NCBI GenBank assembly: GCA_001701135.1
Contig: DAAN01000025.1
Span: 1-64,000 of the forward strand
Direction: 5' to 3'
DNA length: 64,000 nucleotides
From: Bacteroidales bacterium H3
GTDB lineage: Bacteria > Bacteroidota > Bacteroidia > Bacteroidales > Muribaculaceae
The first letter of the stretch is position 1, and every line of letters begins with the position of its first letter. This document shows, in pieces, positions 45,479 through 55,200 of this stretch. The notes under the pieces are model-generated. The model ran no database searches, was not told the DNA's origin, and worked only from the letters and a program-made list of their open reading frames with translations. Made by a program: the position numbers and the translations under genes.

Positions 45479-46240
45479 ATGAACCATCTGCCCGAAAGCA
45501 TCGACCCCGCCCGCATCCCCGCGCATGTCGCCATCATCATGGATGGCAACGGCCGCTGGGCCAAGCAGCGTGGTCTTGACCGCTCCGAAGGTCATGTGGA
45601 AGGAGTGAACACTGTGCGCAAAATCACCGAAATAGCTTCGGAATTAGGCGTGAAGTGTCTCACCCTCTATGCTTTCTCCACAGAGAACTGGAACCGCCCG
45701 CAGGCCGAGGTCGACGCACTGATGCACCTCATCGGCATAGCCATACAGCGCGAGACCCCCGACCTGATCAAAAACAATGTGAGCCTGCGCATGATAGGCG
45801 ATTTCGACCGCATGCCTGAGGATCCACGCCGCCGTCTGCAGCAATGCTTCGACGACACTGCCCACTGCAACGGGCTGGTGCTCAACCTTGCGCTGAGCTA
45901 TTCGGGACGCTGGGACATTACCCGCGCCGCACAGCTGATCGCAGCCGACGTCGCCGCAGGGCGTATCAGCCCCGACGACATCGACGAGCATGTGCTGGCC
46001 TCACGGCTCTCCACCTCCACTCTCCCCTGCCAGGATCCCGATCTGCTCATCCGCACAGGTGGCGAGATGCGCGTCAGCAATTTCCTGCTCTGGGAAATCG
46101 CATATTCCGAAATCGTGGTCACCGACAAATTCTGGCCCGAGTTCAACAAGGAAGATTTCATCGAAGCCGTCAGACTCTATCAGAGCCGCGAGCGACGCTT
46201 CGGTAAAACAAGCGAACAGGTCGGCAAAAACCGGCCATGA
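45479..46240 (+). CDS. uppS: Isoprenyl (undecaprenyl) diphosphate synthase
   Basis: 253 residues. IIMDGNGRWAKQRGLDRSEGH at the N terminus holds the diphosphate-binding Asp and Arg; YAFSTENWNRP (about 65) and DLLIRTGGEMRVSNFLLWEIAYSE (about 190-210) complete the cis-prenyltransferase set. It makes the C55 lipid carrier used for peptidoglycan and O-antigen. Within the envelope operon, 37 bases before bamA. Confidence 0.95.
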   Translation: MNHLPESIDPARIPAHVAIIMDGNGRWAKQRGLDRSEGHVEGVNTVRKITEIASELGVKCLTLYAFSTENWNRPQAEVDALMHLIGIAIQRETPDLIKNNVSLRMIGDFDRMPEDPRRRLQQCFDDTAHCNGLVLNLALSYSGRWDITRAAQLIAADVAAGRISPDDIDEHVLASRLSTSTLPCQDPDLLIRTGGEMRVSNFLLWEIAYSEIVVTDKFWPEFNKEDFIEAVRLYQSRERRFGKTSEQVGKNRP

Positions 46241-46277
46241 CATCCATCATCACGTTTACAACGACATTCCATCATAT

Positions 46278-48905
46278 ATGAGATACAGGTTATTACCTCT
46301 CCTGCTGATTCTGATAGCAATTGTAGCCCCCGGCGCAGCCGCACAGGCTCCCGCCGACACCATCTACAACCCCACCATAGTCTACACCGGCGTCCCCTCG
46401 AAATATGAGATCGCCGGGCTTCGCGTCACCGGCGCCGACAACTACGAGGACTATATCGTCATCGGCTACTCCGGGCTGAAAGTGGGAGATGAAGTGGAGA
46501 TCCCCGGCAACGACATCACAGCCGCCGTGAAACGGCTCATGCGGCAGGGACTTTTCGCCCAGGCCCAGATCATCGCCGAAAAGATGGCCGGAAACAAGGT
46601 GTGGCTGGTAATCAACCTGCGCACACAGCCCCGTATCTCGGAAACACGCTATGGGGGCATGAAAAAGAGCGAGCGCGAGGAACTGCAGAAGCGCCTCCAG
46701 CTCATGAAAGGCAATCAGATCACGCAGAACATTGTCAACCGTGTAGAATTAATCACTAAAAAATATTTCGACGAGAAAGGTTTCGGCAATGCCCAGGTGA
46801 AAGTGTGGCTCGAAGAGGATCTCAGCCATAAAAACGAGATGATAGTGCACATCGACGTCAACAAGCACTCCAAAGTCAAAGTGCACAAAATCTACATCGA
46901 CGGCAACAATGTGCTTTCCGACAGCAAGCTCAAGCGGGTTATCAAGAAGACCAACGAATCGGGCAACCTCCTCAAGCTCTTCTCCCAGAAGAAGTTTGTA
47001 GAATCGGATTACCGCGACGACCTCAACCGCATTCTTGAAAAATATAACGAATTAGGCTACCGCGACGCCCGCATCGTCAGCGAATCCGTCGCCCCCTATG
47101 GCGAAAACAAGGTGGATGTATTCATCAACATCGACGAAGGCAAACGCTACTACATCCGCAACATTTCGTGGGTGGGCAACACCCTCTACACCACCGACCA
47201 GCTCAACTATGTGCTCGACATGCACCCCGGTCAGGTCTACAACCAGAAGCAGCTCAACAAGCGCCTGACCACCGACGACGATGCTGTGGCCAACGTCTAC
47301 ATGGACAAGGGCTACCTCTTTTATCAGCTCATGCCCATCGAGAAGAACATCGTGGGTGACTCCATCGACCTGGAACTGCGCATGTTCGAAGGCAATCAGG
47401 CCCGAGTCAACAAGGTGGTGATCGCCGGCAACGACCGACTGTATGAAAAGGTTATCCGCCGCGACCTGCGTGTGAAACCGGGCGAACTTTTCTCAAAAAG
47501 CGATGTCATGCGCTCTCTGCGCGAAATTGCCCAGACAGGCCACTTCAACCCCGAAAACATGGTTCCCGACGTGCAGCCCAACGAGGAGAACGGCACCGTC
47601 GACGTGGTCTTCAACCTCGAATCCAAGGCCAACGACCAGATAGAGCTTTCGCTCGGCTGGGGTCAGACCGGTATCATCGGCAAGGTGGCTCTTAAGTTCA
47701 CCAACTTCTCCATAAAGAATCTTTTCCGCCCCGGCTCCTACAAAGGCATTATTCCGCAGGGCGAGGGTCAGACATTCACCATCTCGGCTCAGACCAACGC
47801 ACGTTACTACCAGATGTACTCCGTGTCGTTCCTCGACCCGTGGTTTGGCGGCAAGCGTCCCAACTCGCTTCAGATTTCGGCATACTACAGCCGCCAGACA
47901 GGTGTAAACTCATCATATTATAACTCCAACTGGGCCAACCCCTATCTCTATGGCGGTTATGGCTACGGTTACGGCTACGGCTCGAACTACTACAACGACT
48001 ATTATCAAAGCTCGATCGAAAATGCCTACGACCCCAACAAGGTGCTCCAGATGGTTGGTGTCACCGTGGGATTCGGCAAGCGTCTTAACTGGCCCGACGA
48101 CTATTTCACATTCACCACCGAGTTGAGCTACAACTGGTATTACCTCAAGAACTGGGAATACCTCTACTATATGAACAACGGCACGTCGAACGCACTCGTG
48201 CTCGGCCTCACGCTGGCACGCAACTCAATCGACAACCCCCTCTACACACGCCGCGGTTCCACATTCTCGCTGAATCTGCAACTTACGCCCCCCGCCTCGC
48301 TTTTCGGCAAAAAGAACTGGGGCAAGCTCTATCAGGAGAACACCACAGAGGCCAAGAAGGAACTCTACCACTGGATCGAATATTGGAAACTCCGCTTTAA
48401 ATCGCGCACCTACACCCCGCTGACCGATGTCGACGGACAGTGGACACTCGTGCTGATGACCCGCGCCGATTTCGGTCTGCTCGGCAGCTACAACAAGTGG
48501 CTCCGCTCACCTTTCGAGACCTTCTATGTCGGCGGCGACGGCATGAGCGGTTCCTACACCTACGCCACCGAGACCATAGCCCTGCGCGGTTATGAAAACG
48601 GTTCGCTCACACCATGGGGCCGCGAGGGTTATGCTTACACCCGCCTGGGTGTGGAGCTGCACTTCCCCTTCATGCTGCAGCCCTCCACCACTATCTACGG
48701 TCTGGTATTCGCCGAAGGCGGTAATGCCTGGACCACGGTTAAAGACTTCTCGCCATTTAACCTCAAGCGTTCGGCCGGCGCCGGCATCCGCATCTTCCTC
48801 CCCATGGTCGGAATGATGGGTATCGACTGGGCCTACGGTTTCGACAAGGTATTCGGCGAGAAAGGCGGCAGCCACTTCCACTTCATCCTCGGCCAGGAAT
48901 TCTGA
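46278..48905 (+). CDS. bamA: Outer-membrane assembly protein BamA
   Basis: 875 residues from the ATG at 46278, which starts a proper signal peptide (MRYRLLPLLLILIAIVAPGAAA); the open frame reaching back to 45990 overlaps uppS. Several POTRA repeats (about 35-430, e.g. VHKIYIDGNNVLSDSKLKRV) precede the barrel, whose last residues (FHFILGQEF) are a typical C-terminal signal. An external loop around residues 545-580 is rich in Tyr and Gly. Inserts barrel proteins in the outer membrane. Confidence 0.95.
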   Translation: MRYRLLPLLLILIAIVAPGAAAQAPADTIYNPTIVYTGVPSKYEIAGLRVTGADNYEDYIVIGYSGLKVGDEVEIPGNDITAAVKRLMRQGLFAQAQIIAEKMAGNKVWLVINLRTQPRISETRYGGMKKSEREELQKRLQLMKGNQITQNIVNRVELITKKYFDEKGFGNAQVKVWLEEDLSHKNEMIVHIDVNKHSKVKVHKIYIDGNNVLSDSKLKRVIKKTNESGNLLKLFSQKKFVESDYRDDLNRILEKYNELGYRDARIVSESVAPYGENKVDVFINIDEGKRYYIRNISWVGNTLYTTDQLNYVLDMHPGQVYNQKQLNKRLTTDDDAVANVYMDKGYLFYQLMPIEKNIVGDSIDLELRMFEGNQARVNKVVIAGNDRLYEKVIRRDLRVKPGELFSKSDVMRSLREIAQTGHFNPENMVPDVQPNEENGTVDVVFNLESKANDQIELSLGWGQTGIIGKVALKFTNFSIKNLFRPGSYKGIIPQGEGQTFTISAQTNARYYQMYSVSFLDPWFGGKRPNSLQISAYYSRQTGVNSSYYNSNWANPYLYGGYGYGYGYGSNYYNDYYQSSIENAYDPNKVLQMVGVTVGFGKRLNWPDDYFTFTTELSYNWYYLKNWEYLYYMNNGTSNALVLGLTLARNSIDNPLYTRRGSTFSLNLQLTPPASLFGKKNWGKLYQENTTEAKKELYHWIEYWKLRFKSRTYTPLTDVDGQWTLVLMTRADFGLLGSYNKWLRSPFETFYVGGDGMSGSYTYATETIALRGYENGSLTPWGREGYAYTRLGVELHFPFMLQPSTTIYGLVFAEGGNAWTTVKDFSPFNLKRSAGAGIRIFLPMVGMMGIDWAYGFDKVFGEKGGSHFHFILGQEF

Positions 48906-49008
48906 TCCACGGACCGATGAAGAGGCACATCCGCCGGTGTTAAACCTTTTCTCTCTCCGATTGTCTTAATAGGTAGACATTTAACTCTACACTAAAAACG
49001 AATTCATT

Positions 49009-49524
49009 ATGAAAAAAATACTCCTCACACTCACGGTGATGATAGCCGCATGGCTCGGAGCTTCAGCCCAGAAGTTCGCACTGGTCGACATGGAATATAT
49101 CCTCAAGCAGGTGCCCAACTACGAGATGGCCAACGAACAGCTGCGCCAGCTTTCGGCCCGTTGGCAGAAAGAGGTGGAGCAGGTCAGCCGCGACGCCGAC
49201 ACCATGTATAAAAAATACCTCGCCGACAAAGTGTTCCTCACCGAGGAGCAGATCAAGAAACGCGAGGAGGAAATCGTGGCCAAAGAAAAAGAGGCCACCG
49301 ACCTCCGTTACAAATATTTCGGTCCCGAGGGTGAACTCTACAAGAAACGTCAGACTCTGATGAAACCGATTCAGGACGATGTCTACAATGCCGTAAAGAA
49401 AGTGTCGGAAGAACGCGGATACCAGTGCGTCTTCGACCGCGCCTCATCGGCCAACATCGTGTTCGCCTCTCCGAGAATTGATATTTCCAACGAGGTGCTC
49501 GCCAAACTCGGATATTCAAACTAA
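49009..49524 (+). CDS. Periplasmic chaperone, OmpH/Skp family
   Basis: 171 residues, signal peptide (MKKILLTLTVMIAAWLGASA), then the Skp pattern: FALVDMEYILKQVPNYE, a long coiled coil (about 40-110) and a C-terminal cap (YQCVFDRASSANIVFASPRID). Carries unfolded outer-membrane proteins to BamA. First of two paralogues downstream of bamA. Confidence 0.92.
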   Translation: MKKILLTLTVMIAAWLGASAQKFALVDMEYILKQVPNYEMANEQLRQLSARWQKEVEQVSRDADTMYKKYLADKVFLTEEQIKKREEEIVAKEKEATDLRYKYFGPEGELYKKRQTLMKPIQDDVYNAVKKVSEERGYQCVFDRASSANIVFASPRIDISNEVLAKLGYSN

Positions 49525-49550
49525 CAATCTATAATAGACCATCTGAAACA

Positions 49551-50066
49551 ATGATCAAAAAAATCCTCCTGGCCATCGTTCTGGCCCTCCCGATGTGCGC
49601 AATGGCACAGAAATTCGGCACCGTCGAAGCTGAATCAGTAGCAGCCGACATGCCCGAAATGAAAGACATCGAAGCTAAACTCGTAGAAGTCAGCAAAACC
49701 TACGAAGCAGAATATCAGAAGCTCCAGCAGGAAGTGGAAGCCAAGTACACCGAATTCCAGAATCTTCAGAAAGAGGGCAAAACTCCCCAGTCGATTCTCG
49801 ACCGCCGTCAGCAGGAAATCAACGAGCTTGGCCAGAAAGCCCAGCAGTTCCTCATGACCGCCCAGCAGGAGATCAACCGCAAGCAGCAGGAGCTTTCCGC
49901 TCCCGTTCAGGAAAAAGTCATCAATGCCATCAAGGCCGTAGGCCAGGAAGGCGGCTACACAATGATTTTCCCTGCCGGCGTATCACTCTTCTCGTCGAAG
50001 GATGTGGTTGACGTCACTCCCCTCCTCCGCGCCAAACTCGGTCTCCCTGCCAAAGCAGCCAACTGA
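49551..50066 (+). CDS. Periplasmic chaperone, OmpH/Skp family (second copy)
   Basis: 171 residues, signal peptide (MIKKILLAIVLALPMCAMA), coiled coil rich in Gln/Glu/Lys (about 45-125), C-terminal cap with GYTMIFPAGVSLFSSKDVVDV. It starts 26 bases after the first copy and shares its length. Paired Skp genes are normal in Bacteroidales and may serve different clients. Last gene of the operon; a terminator follows. Confidence 0.92.
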   Translation: MIKKILLAIVLALPMCAMAQKFGTVEAESVAADMPEMKDIEAKLVEVSKTYEAEYQKLQQEVEAKYTEFQNLQKEGKTPQSILDRRQQEINELGQKAQQFLMTAQQEINRKQQELSAPVQEKVINAIKAVGQEGGYTMIFPAGVSLFSSKDVVDVTPLLRAKLGLPAKAAN

Positions 50067-50127
50067 TCCTGTCGGCTGAAATTACCGGTAAACAACTGAA
50101 TTTCATGCCGCTTGTCACGCACACCAC

Positions 50128-50184
50128 ACTACCCGCCCGCTGACACTCAGGCCAACCGCCTGTGTCGGCGGGCTTGCGGGTAGT
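50128..50184 (+). terminator. Terminator of the envelope operon
   Basis: ACTACCCGC (50128-50136) pairs with GCGGGTAGT (50176-50184); an inner CCGCTGACAC/GTGTCGGCGG pairing extends the stem. A short T-rich stretch follows. Confidence 0.75.
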
Positions 50185-50230
50185 TTATCCTTTATCCGAC
50201 ACACCTGCATTTCATCTCTAATTCACAGAT

Positions 50231-51196
50231 ATGCTGCCTATACTGAAATTTATTCCCTGCTTCAAACCGGTAATATGGGGCGGCGAGCGCATCGCCCGCT
50301 TAAAAGGGATAGATTCCCCACGTCATGACATTGGCGAATCATGGGAAATTTCCCCGCTGCCCGGCCACGAATCGGTGGTAGCGGAAGGCACATACAAAGG
50401 CACCACAATCAATGAGCTTTGCGCCCGTTTTCCCGTAGAAATGCTCGGGAAACATGTCAGCGAACGATGGAAAGGCACTTTCCCGCTGCTCGTGAAATTT
50501 ATCGATTCAAACGACACATTGTCGATTCAGGTGCATCCCGACGACGAACTTGCACTCCGCCGTCACAACGCATTAGGCAAAACAGAACTGTGGTATGCGC
50601 TTGAGCCGCTCGACGATGCCTTTGTCTATCTGGGGCTTACGCGCAGAGTGAACCCTGAAGAATTCAATTCACTGGTGGCATCGGGCAATATCATCAGCGT
50701 GCTGCGCAGAATACCTGTCAAGTCAGGTGATGTGTTTTTCATACCTTCCGGCCGCATACATGCTCTCGGGAAAGGCAATTTAGTGGTAGAGATACAGGAG
50801 GCATCAGACATCACATACCGCATCTACGACTACAACCGTCGCGACTCGCAGGGCCGCACTCGCGAACTCCATGTAGAGCAATCAGTCGACGCCATCGACT
50901 TCCACGACACCGTGGAGGAGCATCACAACCTTCTCCCCTCCCCGGGACAGACTCTGCAGCTGGGCAAATGCCAGTATTTCACCACCGACGCCATCAATGT
51001 GGCCGGCGAGACATCGCTCGACTTCGCCCGGCGCGATTCTTTTACCATTCTGGTGAATATCGGCGGCGATCTTAAAATCACTTCTCCCGACGGCGAAACC
51101 GTTTCATTCCCTCAGGGCACATCGGTACTCATTCCCGCCGAAATCCCCTCCGTAACCATCACCGGCCACGGTCGCGTGCTATCAACCCATCTCTGA
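50231..51196 (+). CDS. manA: Mannose-6-phosphate isomerase, class I
   Basis: 321 residues, normal for the short Bacteroidetes/Firmicutes type. N-terminal KPVIWGGERIA, zinc ligands in SIQVHPDDELALR (about 97-105), and FFIPSGRIHALGKGN (about 172-186). Interconverts mannose-6-P and fructose-6-P, supplying GDP-mannose and linking mannose use to glycolysis. Stands alone and converges with the Nudix gene (8 bases between stops). Confidence 0.93.
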   Translation: MLPILKFIPCFKPVIWGGERIARLKGIDSPRHDIGESWEISPLPGHESVVAEGTYKGTTINELCARFPVEMLGKHVSERWKGTFPLLVKFIDSNDTLSIQVHPDDELALRRHNALGKTELWYALEPLDDAFVYLGLTRRVNPEEFNSLVASGNIISVLRRIPVKSGDVFFIPSGRIHALGKGNLVVEIQEASDITYRIYDYNRRDSQGRTRELHVEQSVDAIDFHDTVEEHHNLLPSPGQTLQLGKCQYFTTDAINVAGETSLDFARRDSFTILVNIGGDLKITSPDGETVSFPQGTSVLIPAEIPSVTITGHGRVLSTHL

Positions 51197-51204
51197 AGCC
51201 AGAC

Positions 51205-51744
51205 TCATCTCCGCTCATCCGCAAGACGGTCGAGAAACCTCAGAGCGAGAATACGCGAAGTGGAGGTCGGTTTCTGATGAACGAGCGGCACTATCTCCTC
51301 CGGACGGTGCCATTCCGCACCATCAACCTCCGTAGATAGAGTCAGCGGGGCGTGACACCCCCCGGGAAGGCCGTCGTCATCCTTCACGCGGGCAAAAAAA
51401 CCAATCATCAGCATATTCTTTTTGGCGAACCAGTTGGTGCACACCGGCTCCAAAAGGTCAACCGTAAGGCCTGTTTCCTCCTTGATTTCGCGCACCATGC
51501 AGCTTTCAGCATCCTCCCCCGGCTTCATATATCCCGAAACAAGATTGCAGAACTGCGTGGAAATGTAATTCTGACGAAGCAACAACACATCGTTGCGACA
51601 ATTATAGACCAGACCTATCACAGCCGACGGGAACATGTCGAACCAAGGTTTGCCGCAACGCTCGCACCAGGGCACCAGCCCCTCGTCGCCGAGCACGCGA
51701 CCCGAAAGAAGCGCCCCGCAATCGGGACAATATCTGAATTTCAT
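51205..51744 (-). CDS. Nudix hydrolase with zinc ribbon (NudC-like)
   Basis: 179 residues. Two Cys pairs (CPDCG at 6-10, CERCG at 27-31) form a zinc ribbon. The Nudix box GYMKPGEDAESCMVREIKEE with TGL (about 71-93) fits GX5EX7REUXEEXGU. NudC-like enzymes act on NAD(H) or NAD-capped RNA, but this is shorter than NudC and substrate is uncertain. Its start is 66 bases beyond the nitrilase gene's stop. Confidence 0.88.
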   Translation of the reverse strand: MKFRYCPDCGALLSGRVLGDEGLVPWCERCGKPWFDMFPSAVIGLVYNCRNDVLLLRQNYISTQFCNLVSGYMKPGEDAESCMVREIKEETGLTVDLLEPVCTNWFAKKNMLMIGFFARVKDDDGLPGGCHAPLTLSTEVDGAEWHRPEEIVPLVHQKPTSTSRILALRFLDRLADERR

Positions 51745-51770
51745 TTTTCCTGAATTAACATTAAACCAAT

Positions 51771-51815
51771 TAGTCTAATTAGTCCAATTGGTCCAATTAG
51801 TCCTATTGGTCTAAT
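51771..51815. repeat. Five tandem 9-bp repeats
   Basis: TAGTCTAAT, TAGTCCAAT, TGGTCCAAT, TAGTCCTAT, TGGTCTAAT follow without gaps. The array overlaps the last codon and stop of the nitrilase-family gene (TAG at 51811-51813). Confidence 0.8.
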
Positions 51816-52713
51816 GGGTAGTTTTGCTGTGGAGGGTGAAACAGTCGGCATCGCGGTCGGTGGGAAGCCACTTCCGTAGTGATGCCACGTTGTCATAATC
51901 AAATGTAGCAACAAGCACAGGTCCGTAATCGGTGGCGATCTCCCGGCCGAAGGCTACCGGAGGCGGACACCCCTCGGGAGCTTCGGTCAGCGGTGGAGTG
52001 ATGCGTCGGCCAAGTTCGTCGCAGATCATCGCCAGCGAGCCATATTCGCCGTAGTCATCGCTGCCCGAGCGGTCGCACCCCACCATCACACACTGATTCT
52101 CGATTGCCCGCGCAATCAGCAGATGCCTCCATGCATAGCCACGCGCCACCGGCCAGTTGGCCGGCACGAGCATCACGTCGGTAGCCATATCCACATTGCG
52201 GTCCCACACCGGGAACCGGAGTTCATAGCATATGATCATCGACAGATTCCAGCCACGGAAGTTCACAATGGGGGGCCTGCGATGTCCATGGGTCAGCAAC
52301 CGGGCCTCCTCCGACAGACAAAACAGATGGTGCTTGTCGTAGAAATGTGTGGAACTGTCGGGAAGTACCATAAACCCGCGATTGTAATATAGCGTGCCGG
52401 CGCTGCTGTCATCCTTGCCGAGATACGAACCGCAAAGCAACATGTCATATTCATGCGCCATCTGGCGGATTGCACGCATCGTTGCTCCTTCGCGAAACTC
52501 GGCACAGCCGAGCATCGCGTCGGTATCTTTCATAAAAGAGGTGGTGAACAGTTCAGGCACAACCACCACATCGGTTTCCTGCGGCAGCGCCTTGATCATG
52601 TATTCCACCCGCCTGAGATTCTCCGCAGGATTTCCTTTGGCGATGTCGAGCGACAGGGCGGCCACAGTGAGCGGCTGCACTTTTGTCAGCGTGTTATCGG
52701 TACCGGCTGTCAT
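51811..52713 (-). CDS. Carbon-nitrogen hydrolase (nitrilase/omega-amidase family)
   Basis: 300 residues. Catalytic triad segments: Glu in VVVPELFTTSF (about 56), Lys in FYDKHHLF (about 130), Cys in MIICYELRFP (about 165). The pattern resembles the YafV/omega-amidase subgroup, which hydrolyses alpha-ketoglutaramate or similar amides in the cytosol. Its stop lies in a tandem repeat; its start overlaps the acyltransferase stop by four bases, so the two are co-translated. Confidence 0.88.
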   Translation of the reverse strand: MTAGTDNTLTKVQPLTVAALSLDIAKGNPAENLRRVEYMIKALPQETDVVVVPELFTTSFMKDTDAMLGCAEFREGATMRAIRQMAHEYDMLLCGSYLGKDDSSAGTLYYNRGFMVLPDSSTHFYDKHHLFCLSEEARLLTHGHRRPPIVNFRGWNLSMIICYELRFPVWDRNVDMATDVMLVPANWPVARGYAWRHLLIARAIENQCVMVGCDRSGSDDYGEYGSLAMICDELGRRITPPLTEAPEGCPPPVAFGREIATDYGPVLVATFDYDNVASLRKWLPTDRDADCFTLHSKTTH

Positions 52714-53252
52714 TCCGTAGTGAAATTTTCAGGATGCCGCCCGGTGAATGGCTTGTAATACTGCTTTATCACACGCATATCCGCCTCGGTGTCGCCTGTG
52801 GGAATAAACATATCGTTGATTATCGCCTTCTTCATGCGGAAATCGATCACAGCCAGCATTATCGGCACATTGGCTTCACGGGCTATGCGAAGAAAGCCCG
52901 TGTGCCATGTCGCGGTGCGGCTGCGCGTGCCCTCAGGGGTAATGGCCACCACCAGCCGCTGCTCGGCGTTGAATCGCTGCACCATCACGTCGACCAGCGA
53001 CTGCTGTTTGTTGCGCCGCTTGACGGGTATGCCACCGAGAGCCTTGAACAGGCACCCTAACGGGAAGAAAAACCACGACGATTTCATCATGAATCCGGCT
53101 TTGCGCCCCACAGCGCGTATGGCCAGCTCACCGATGAGAAAATCCCAGTTGGACGTGTGGGGCGCCACACATATTATGGCTTTGGGGAGGTCGGGCACCG
53201 ACACCTCTACGCCCCACCCCATCCATTTAAGCAATCGTCGTGCTAAATTCAT
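52710..53252 (-). CDS. 1-acyl-glycerol-3-phosphate acyltransferase family protein
   Basis: 180 residues. PlsC/LPLAT motif I HTSNWD (about 32-37), motif with GGIPVKRRNKQ (about 74), and ITPEGTRSRTATWHTGF (about 100-116). Transfers acyl groups to lysophospholipids or similar at the inner membrane. Shorter than PlsC (about 240), like the ~180-residue Bacteroidetes type. Coupled with the downstream amidase gene. Confidence 0.88.
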   Translation of the reverse strand: MNLARRLLKWMGWGVEVSVPDLPKAIICVAPHTSNWDFLIGELAIRAVGRKAGFMMKSSWFFFPLGCLFKALGGIPVKRRNKQQSLVDVMVQRFNAEQRLVVAITPEGTRSRTATWHTGFLRIAREANVPIMLAVIDFRMKKAIINDMFIPTGDTEADMRVIKQYYKPFTGRHPENFTTE

Positions 53253-53300
53253 ATGAAATTGTATGAAAATTCAATTTAGAGCCGGCCAGTGGGCAGATGC

Positions 53301-53654
53301 TTAGGCTTTTTTGACGGCATCGCGAGCCTCCTGCGGAATGGCGGCGTTCATATTCCTGACAATTTCGTTGACTTTGCCGTAAAATTTAGTACGCAGCGAA
53401 GCGTAGGCCTTCGCGAAGTAGGTGTGACGGGCCTTGTTGTATTCAGCACGGTTTTCGAAATCGTGCGGCAGCTTGTCGAAAGAGAAAGTCACATTGTCGA
53501 CTGCCGAAATCTGGAGATCGGCCACATCGTTGATGACTGCGTTAAGAGCCTTTCCGTCGGCACCTTTGATCAGATATTTCGCCAGAAGACACTCGGCGGC
53601 GATGTCGCCGCACACTTTGCGGATTTCTTTCTTGAGTTCACGTTTGTTTGCCAT
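53301..53654 (-). CDS. Small helical hypothetical protein
   Basis: 117 residues, predicted all-helical, basic at both ends (MANKRELKKEIRKVCGDIAAECLL; NAAIPQEARDAVKKA). No signal peptide or known domain. Looks like a conserved Bacteroidales cytosolic protein. It lies 33 bases beyond the threonine synthase stop on the same strand and may be co-transcribed. Confidence 0.65.
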   Translation of the reverse strand: MANKRELKKEIRKVCGDIAAECLLAKYLIKGADGKALNAVINDVADLQISAVDNVTFSFDKLPHDFENRAEYNKARHTYFAKAYASLRTKFYGKVNEIVRNMNAAIPQEARDAVKKA

Positions 53655-53687
53655 GTTATATAGTATTGAGTTTAGGATTAAACAGTT

Positions 53688-55016
53688 TCATTCTTCAAGG
53701 ATGACTCTGGCGAGAGCCGACGGCGACGGAGCGATCTTTGCCACGGCTACCGGCACGGGAGCCACACCGGGCGCTTTGCGGCCATGGGGCAGATTAGGGT
53801 GACGGGGCAGCGCTACGCCGGTTCCGACCGCAGCCGCTACTGCTTCGGAAGCCATGGCAGGATGGCCCGTTGCCATCACTATGCCGGTGGTGTGGGCGTC
53901 AGTGCGCCCCTCCATGGCTTTGAACGCCGCAGCGCCCCGGGGATCGAGCAGATAGCCGCACCGGTCATAAACCCGGCGGATCGTGTCGAGGATTTCACCG
54001 TCGGTGAGTGCCACGGCATCCACATCGCGCCGCAGGGCATCGAGGTCACCATGGTAGAGATCGGATATGCGGCTGAGGTTCCACGGATTCGCCACATCCA
54101 TGGCTGTGACCATGGTGCGGGTAGCACGTGAACGGTCTGCAATGCTGCCAGTCCTAAGATATTCAACAAATGTGTCGTTGACATTGTTGGCTGCAATGAA
54201 GCGGTCGACGGGCAGCCCCATCTTTTTCGCCATCAGCGCAGCGGAAAGCGAACCGAGATTACCGCAAGGGATGCTGAGCAGCACCTCGCGAGCATCGGGA
54301 CGCAACTGCATGGCACGGGCATAGGCATGGAACACATATATCACACTGCCGAAATGCCGGGCCACATTCACCGAATTGCCCGGCATCAGAGGCACGCGCC
54401 GGTTAAGGTCGGCGTCGAGCAAAGCGCTTTTGACAAGCCGCTGACAGTCGCCGTAGCTGGCTGACACCTCCACGGGTTTGACATTGGGAGTGTCGGCAAA
54501 CATGGCGAGCTGTTCGCGCGAAAGCGCCCCTTTTGGAAACACCACGACCACACGCGTACCCGGCATGGCGCGATATGCATCGGCCACGGCACGACCCGAG
54601 TCGCCCGACGTGGCAAGAATCACCGTGCGGGTGCCTGCATCGGGAAGAATCAGCGGCACCAGACGCGCCATGAAGCGTGCGCCAAAATCCTTGAACGTGA
54701 GCGTAGGTCCATGAAACAGCTCCATTACATAAAGGCCGTCGGTATCGTCGATCTGACGCACCGGCACCTCGAAATCAAGAGCATCATCGACAAGAGTCTT
54801 AATCTGCGCGGCACTCAGGGCGCTGCCGAAGATGGTGTTACACACCACATAGCCTATCTCGCAGAGCGACATTTCGGAGATGTTGCGGAAAAACGCACGC
54901 GGAATAGCGGGAACCGAATCAGGCATAAAGATGCCACCATCAGCGTCGAAGCCTATGGACAGGGCGTCGCGCAGACTCACATTGCTTAATTTACCACTGG
55001 TACTATGAAACAACAT
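53688..55016 (-). CDS. thrC: Threonine synthase
   Basis: 442 residues. The PLP lysine is in TLTFKDFGARFMARL (about 110), the phosphate/serine loop in ILATSGDSGRAVADAY (about 147), and IPCGNLGSLSAALMAKKMGLP (about 255). Makes threonine from O-phosphohomoserine. thrA/thrB are not adjacent in the window. It follows the T9SS operon but is separated from it by a terminator. Confidence 0.95.
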   Translation of the reverse strand: MLFHSTSGKLSNVSLRDALSIGFDADGGIFMPDSVPAIPRAFFRNISEMSLCEIGYVVCNTIFGSALSAAQIKTLVDDALDFEVPVRQIDDTDGLYVMELFHGPTLTFKDFGARFMARLVPLILPDAGTRTVILATSGDSGRAVADAYRAMPGTRVVVVFPKGALSREQLAMFADTPNVKPVEVSASYGDCQRLVKSALLDADLNRRVPLMPGNSVNVARHFGSVIYVFHAYARAMQLRPDAREVLLSIPCGNLGSLSAALMAKKMGLPVDRFIAANNVNDTFVEYLRTGSIADRSRATRTMVTAMDVANPWNLSRISDLYHGDLDALRRDVDAVALTDGEILDTIRRVYDRCGYLLDPRGAAAFKAMEGRTDAHTTGIVMATGHPAMASEAVAAAVGTGVALPRHPNLPHGRKAPGVAPVPVAVAKIAPSPSALARVILEE

Positions 55017-55144
55017 TCTCTTCTAATGTTTCCACAAATATAACACATACCCCACACAAAAGCAAACATTTCTCCCCATATTTTTCCCTGCTCCTCACCT
55101 CTCCGTCGTTTTTAGCGACATTCCAAATATGGAACGACAATAAA

Positions 55145-55184
55145 AAACGTCCTGAATCAACTTGACAGTCAACTCAGGACGTTT
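55145..55184 (-). terminator. Terminator of the LRR/cohesin operon
   Basis: AAACGTCCTGA (55145-55155) pairs with TCAGGACGTTT (55174-55184); on the minus strand TTTTTTA follows. It lies 17 bases after the stop at 55201. Confidence 0.85.
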
Positions 55185-55200
55185 ATGAAAGTTTTGTCAA

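Noticed and set aside
45990-46277. Upstream extension of bamA
   Set aside because: Lies inside uppS in another frame; the ATG at 46278 begins a proper signal peptide.
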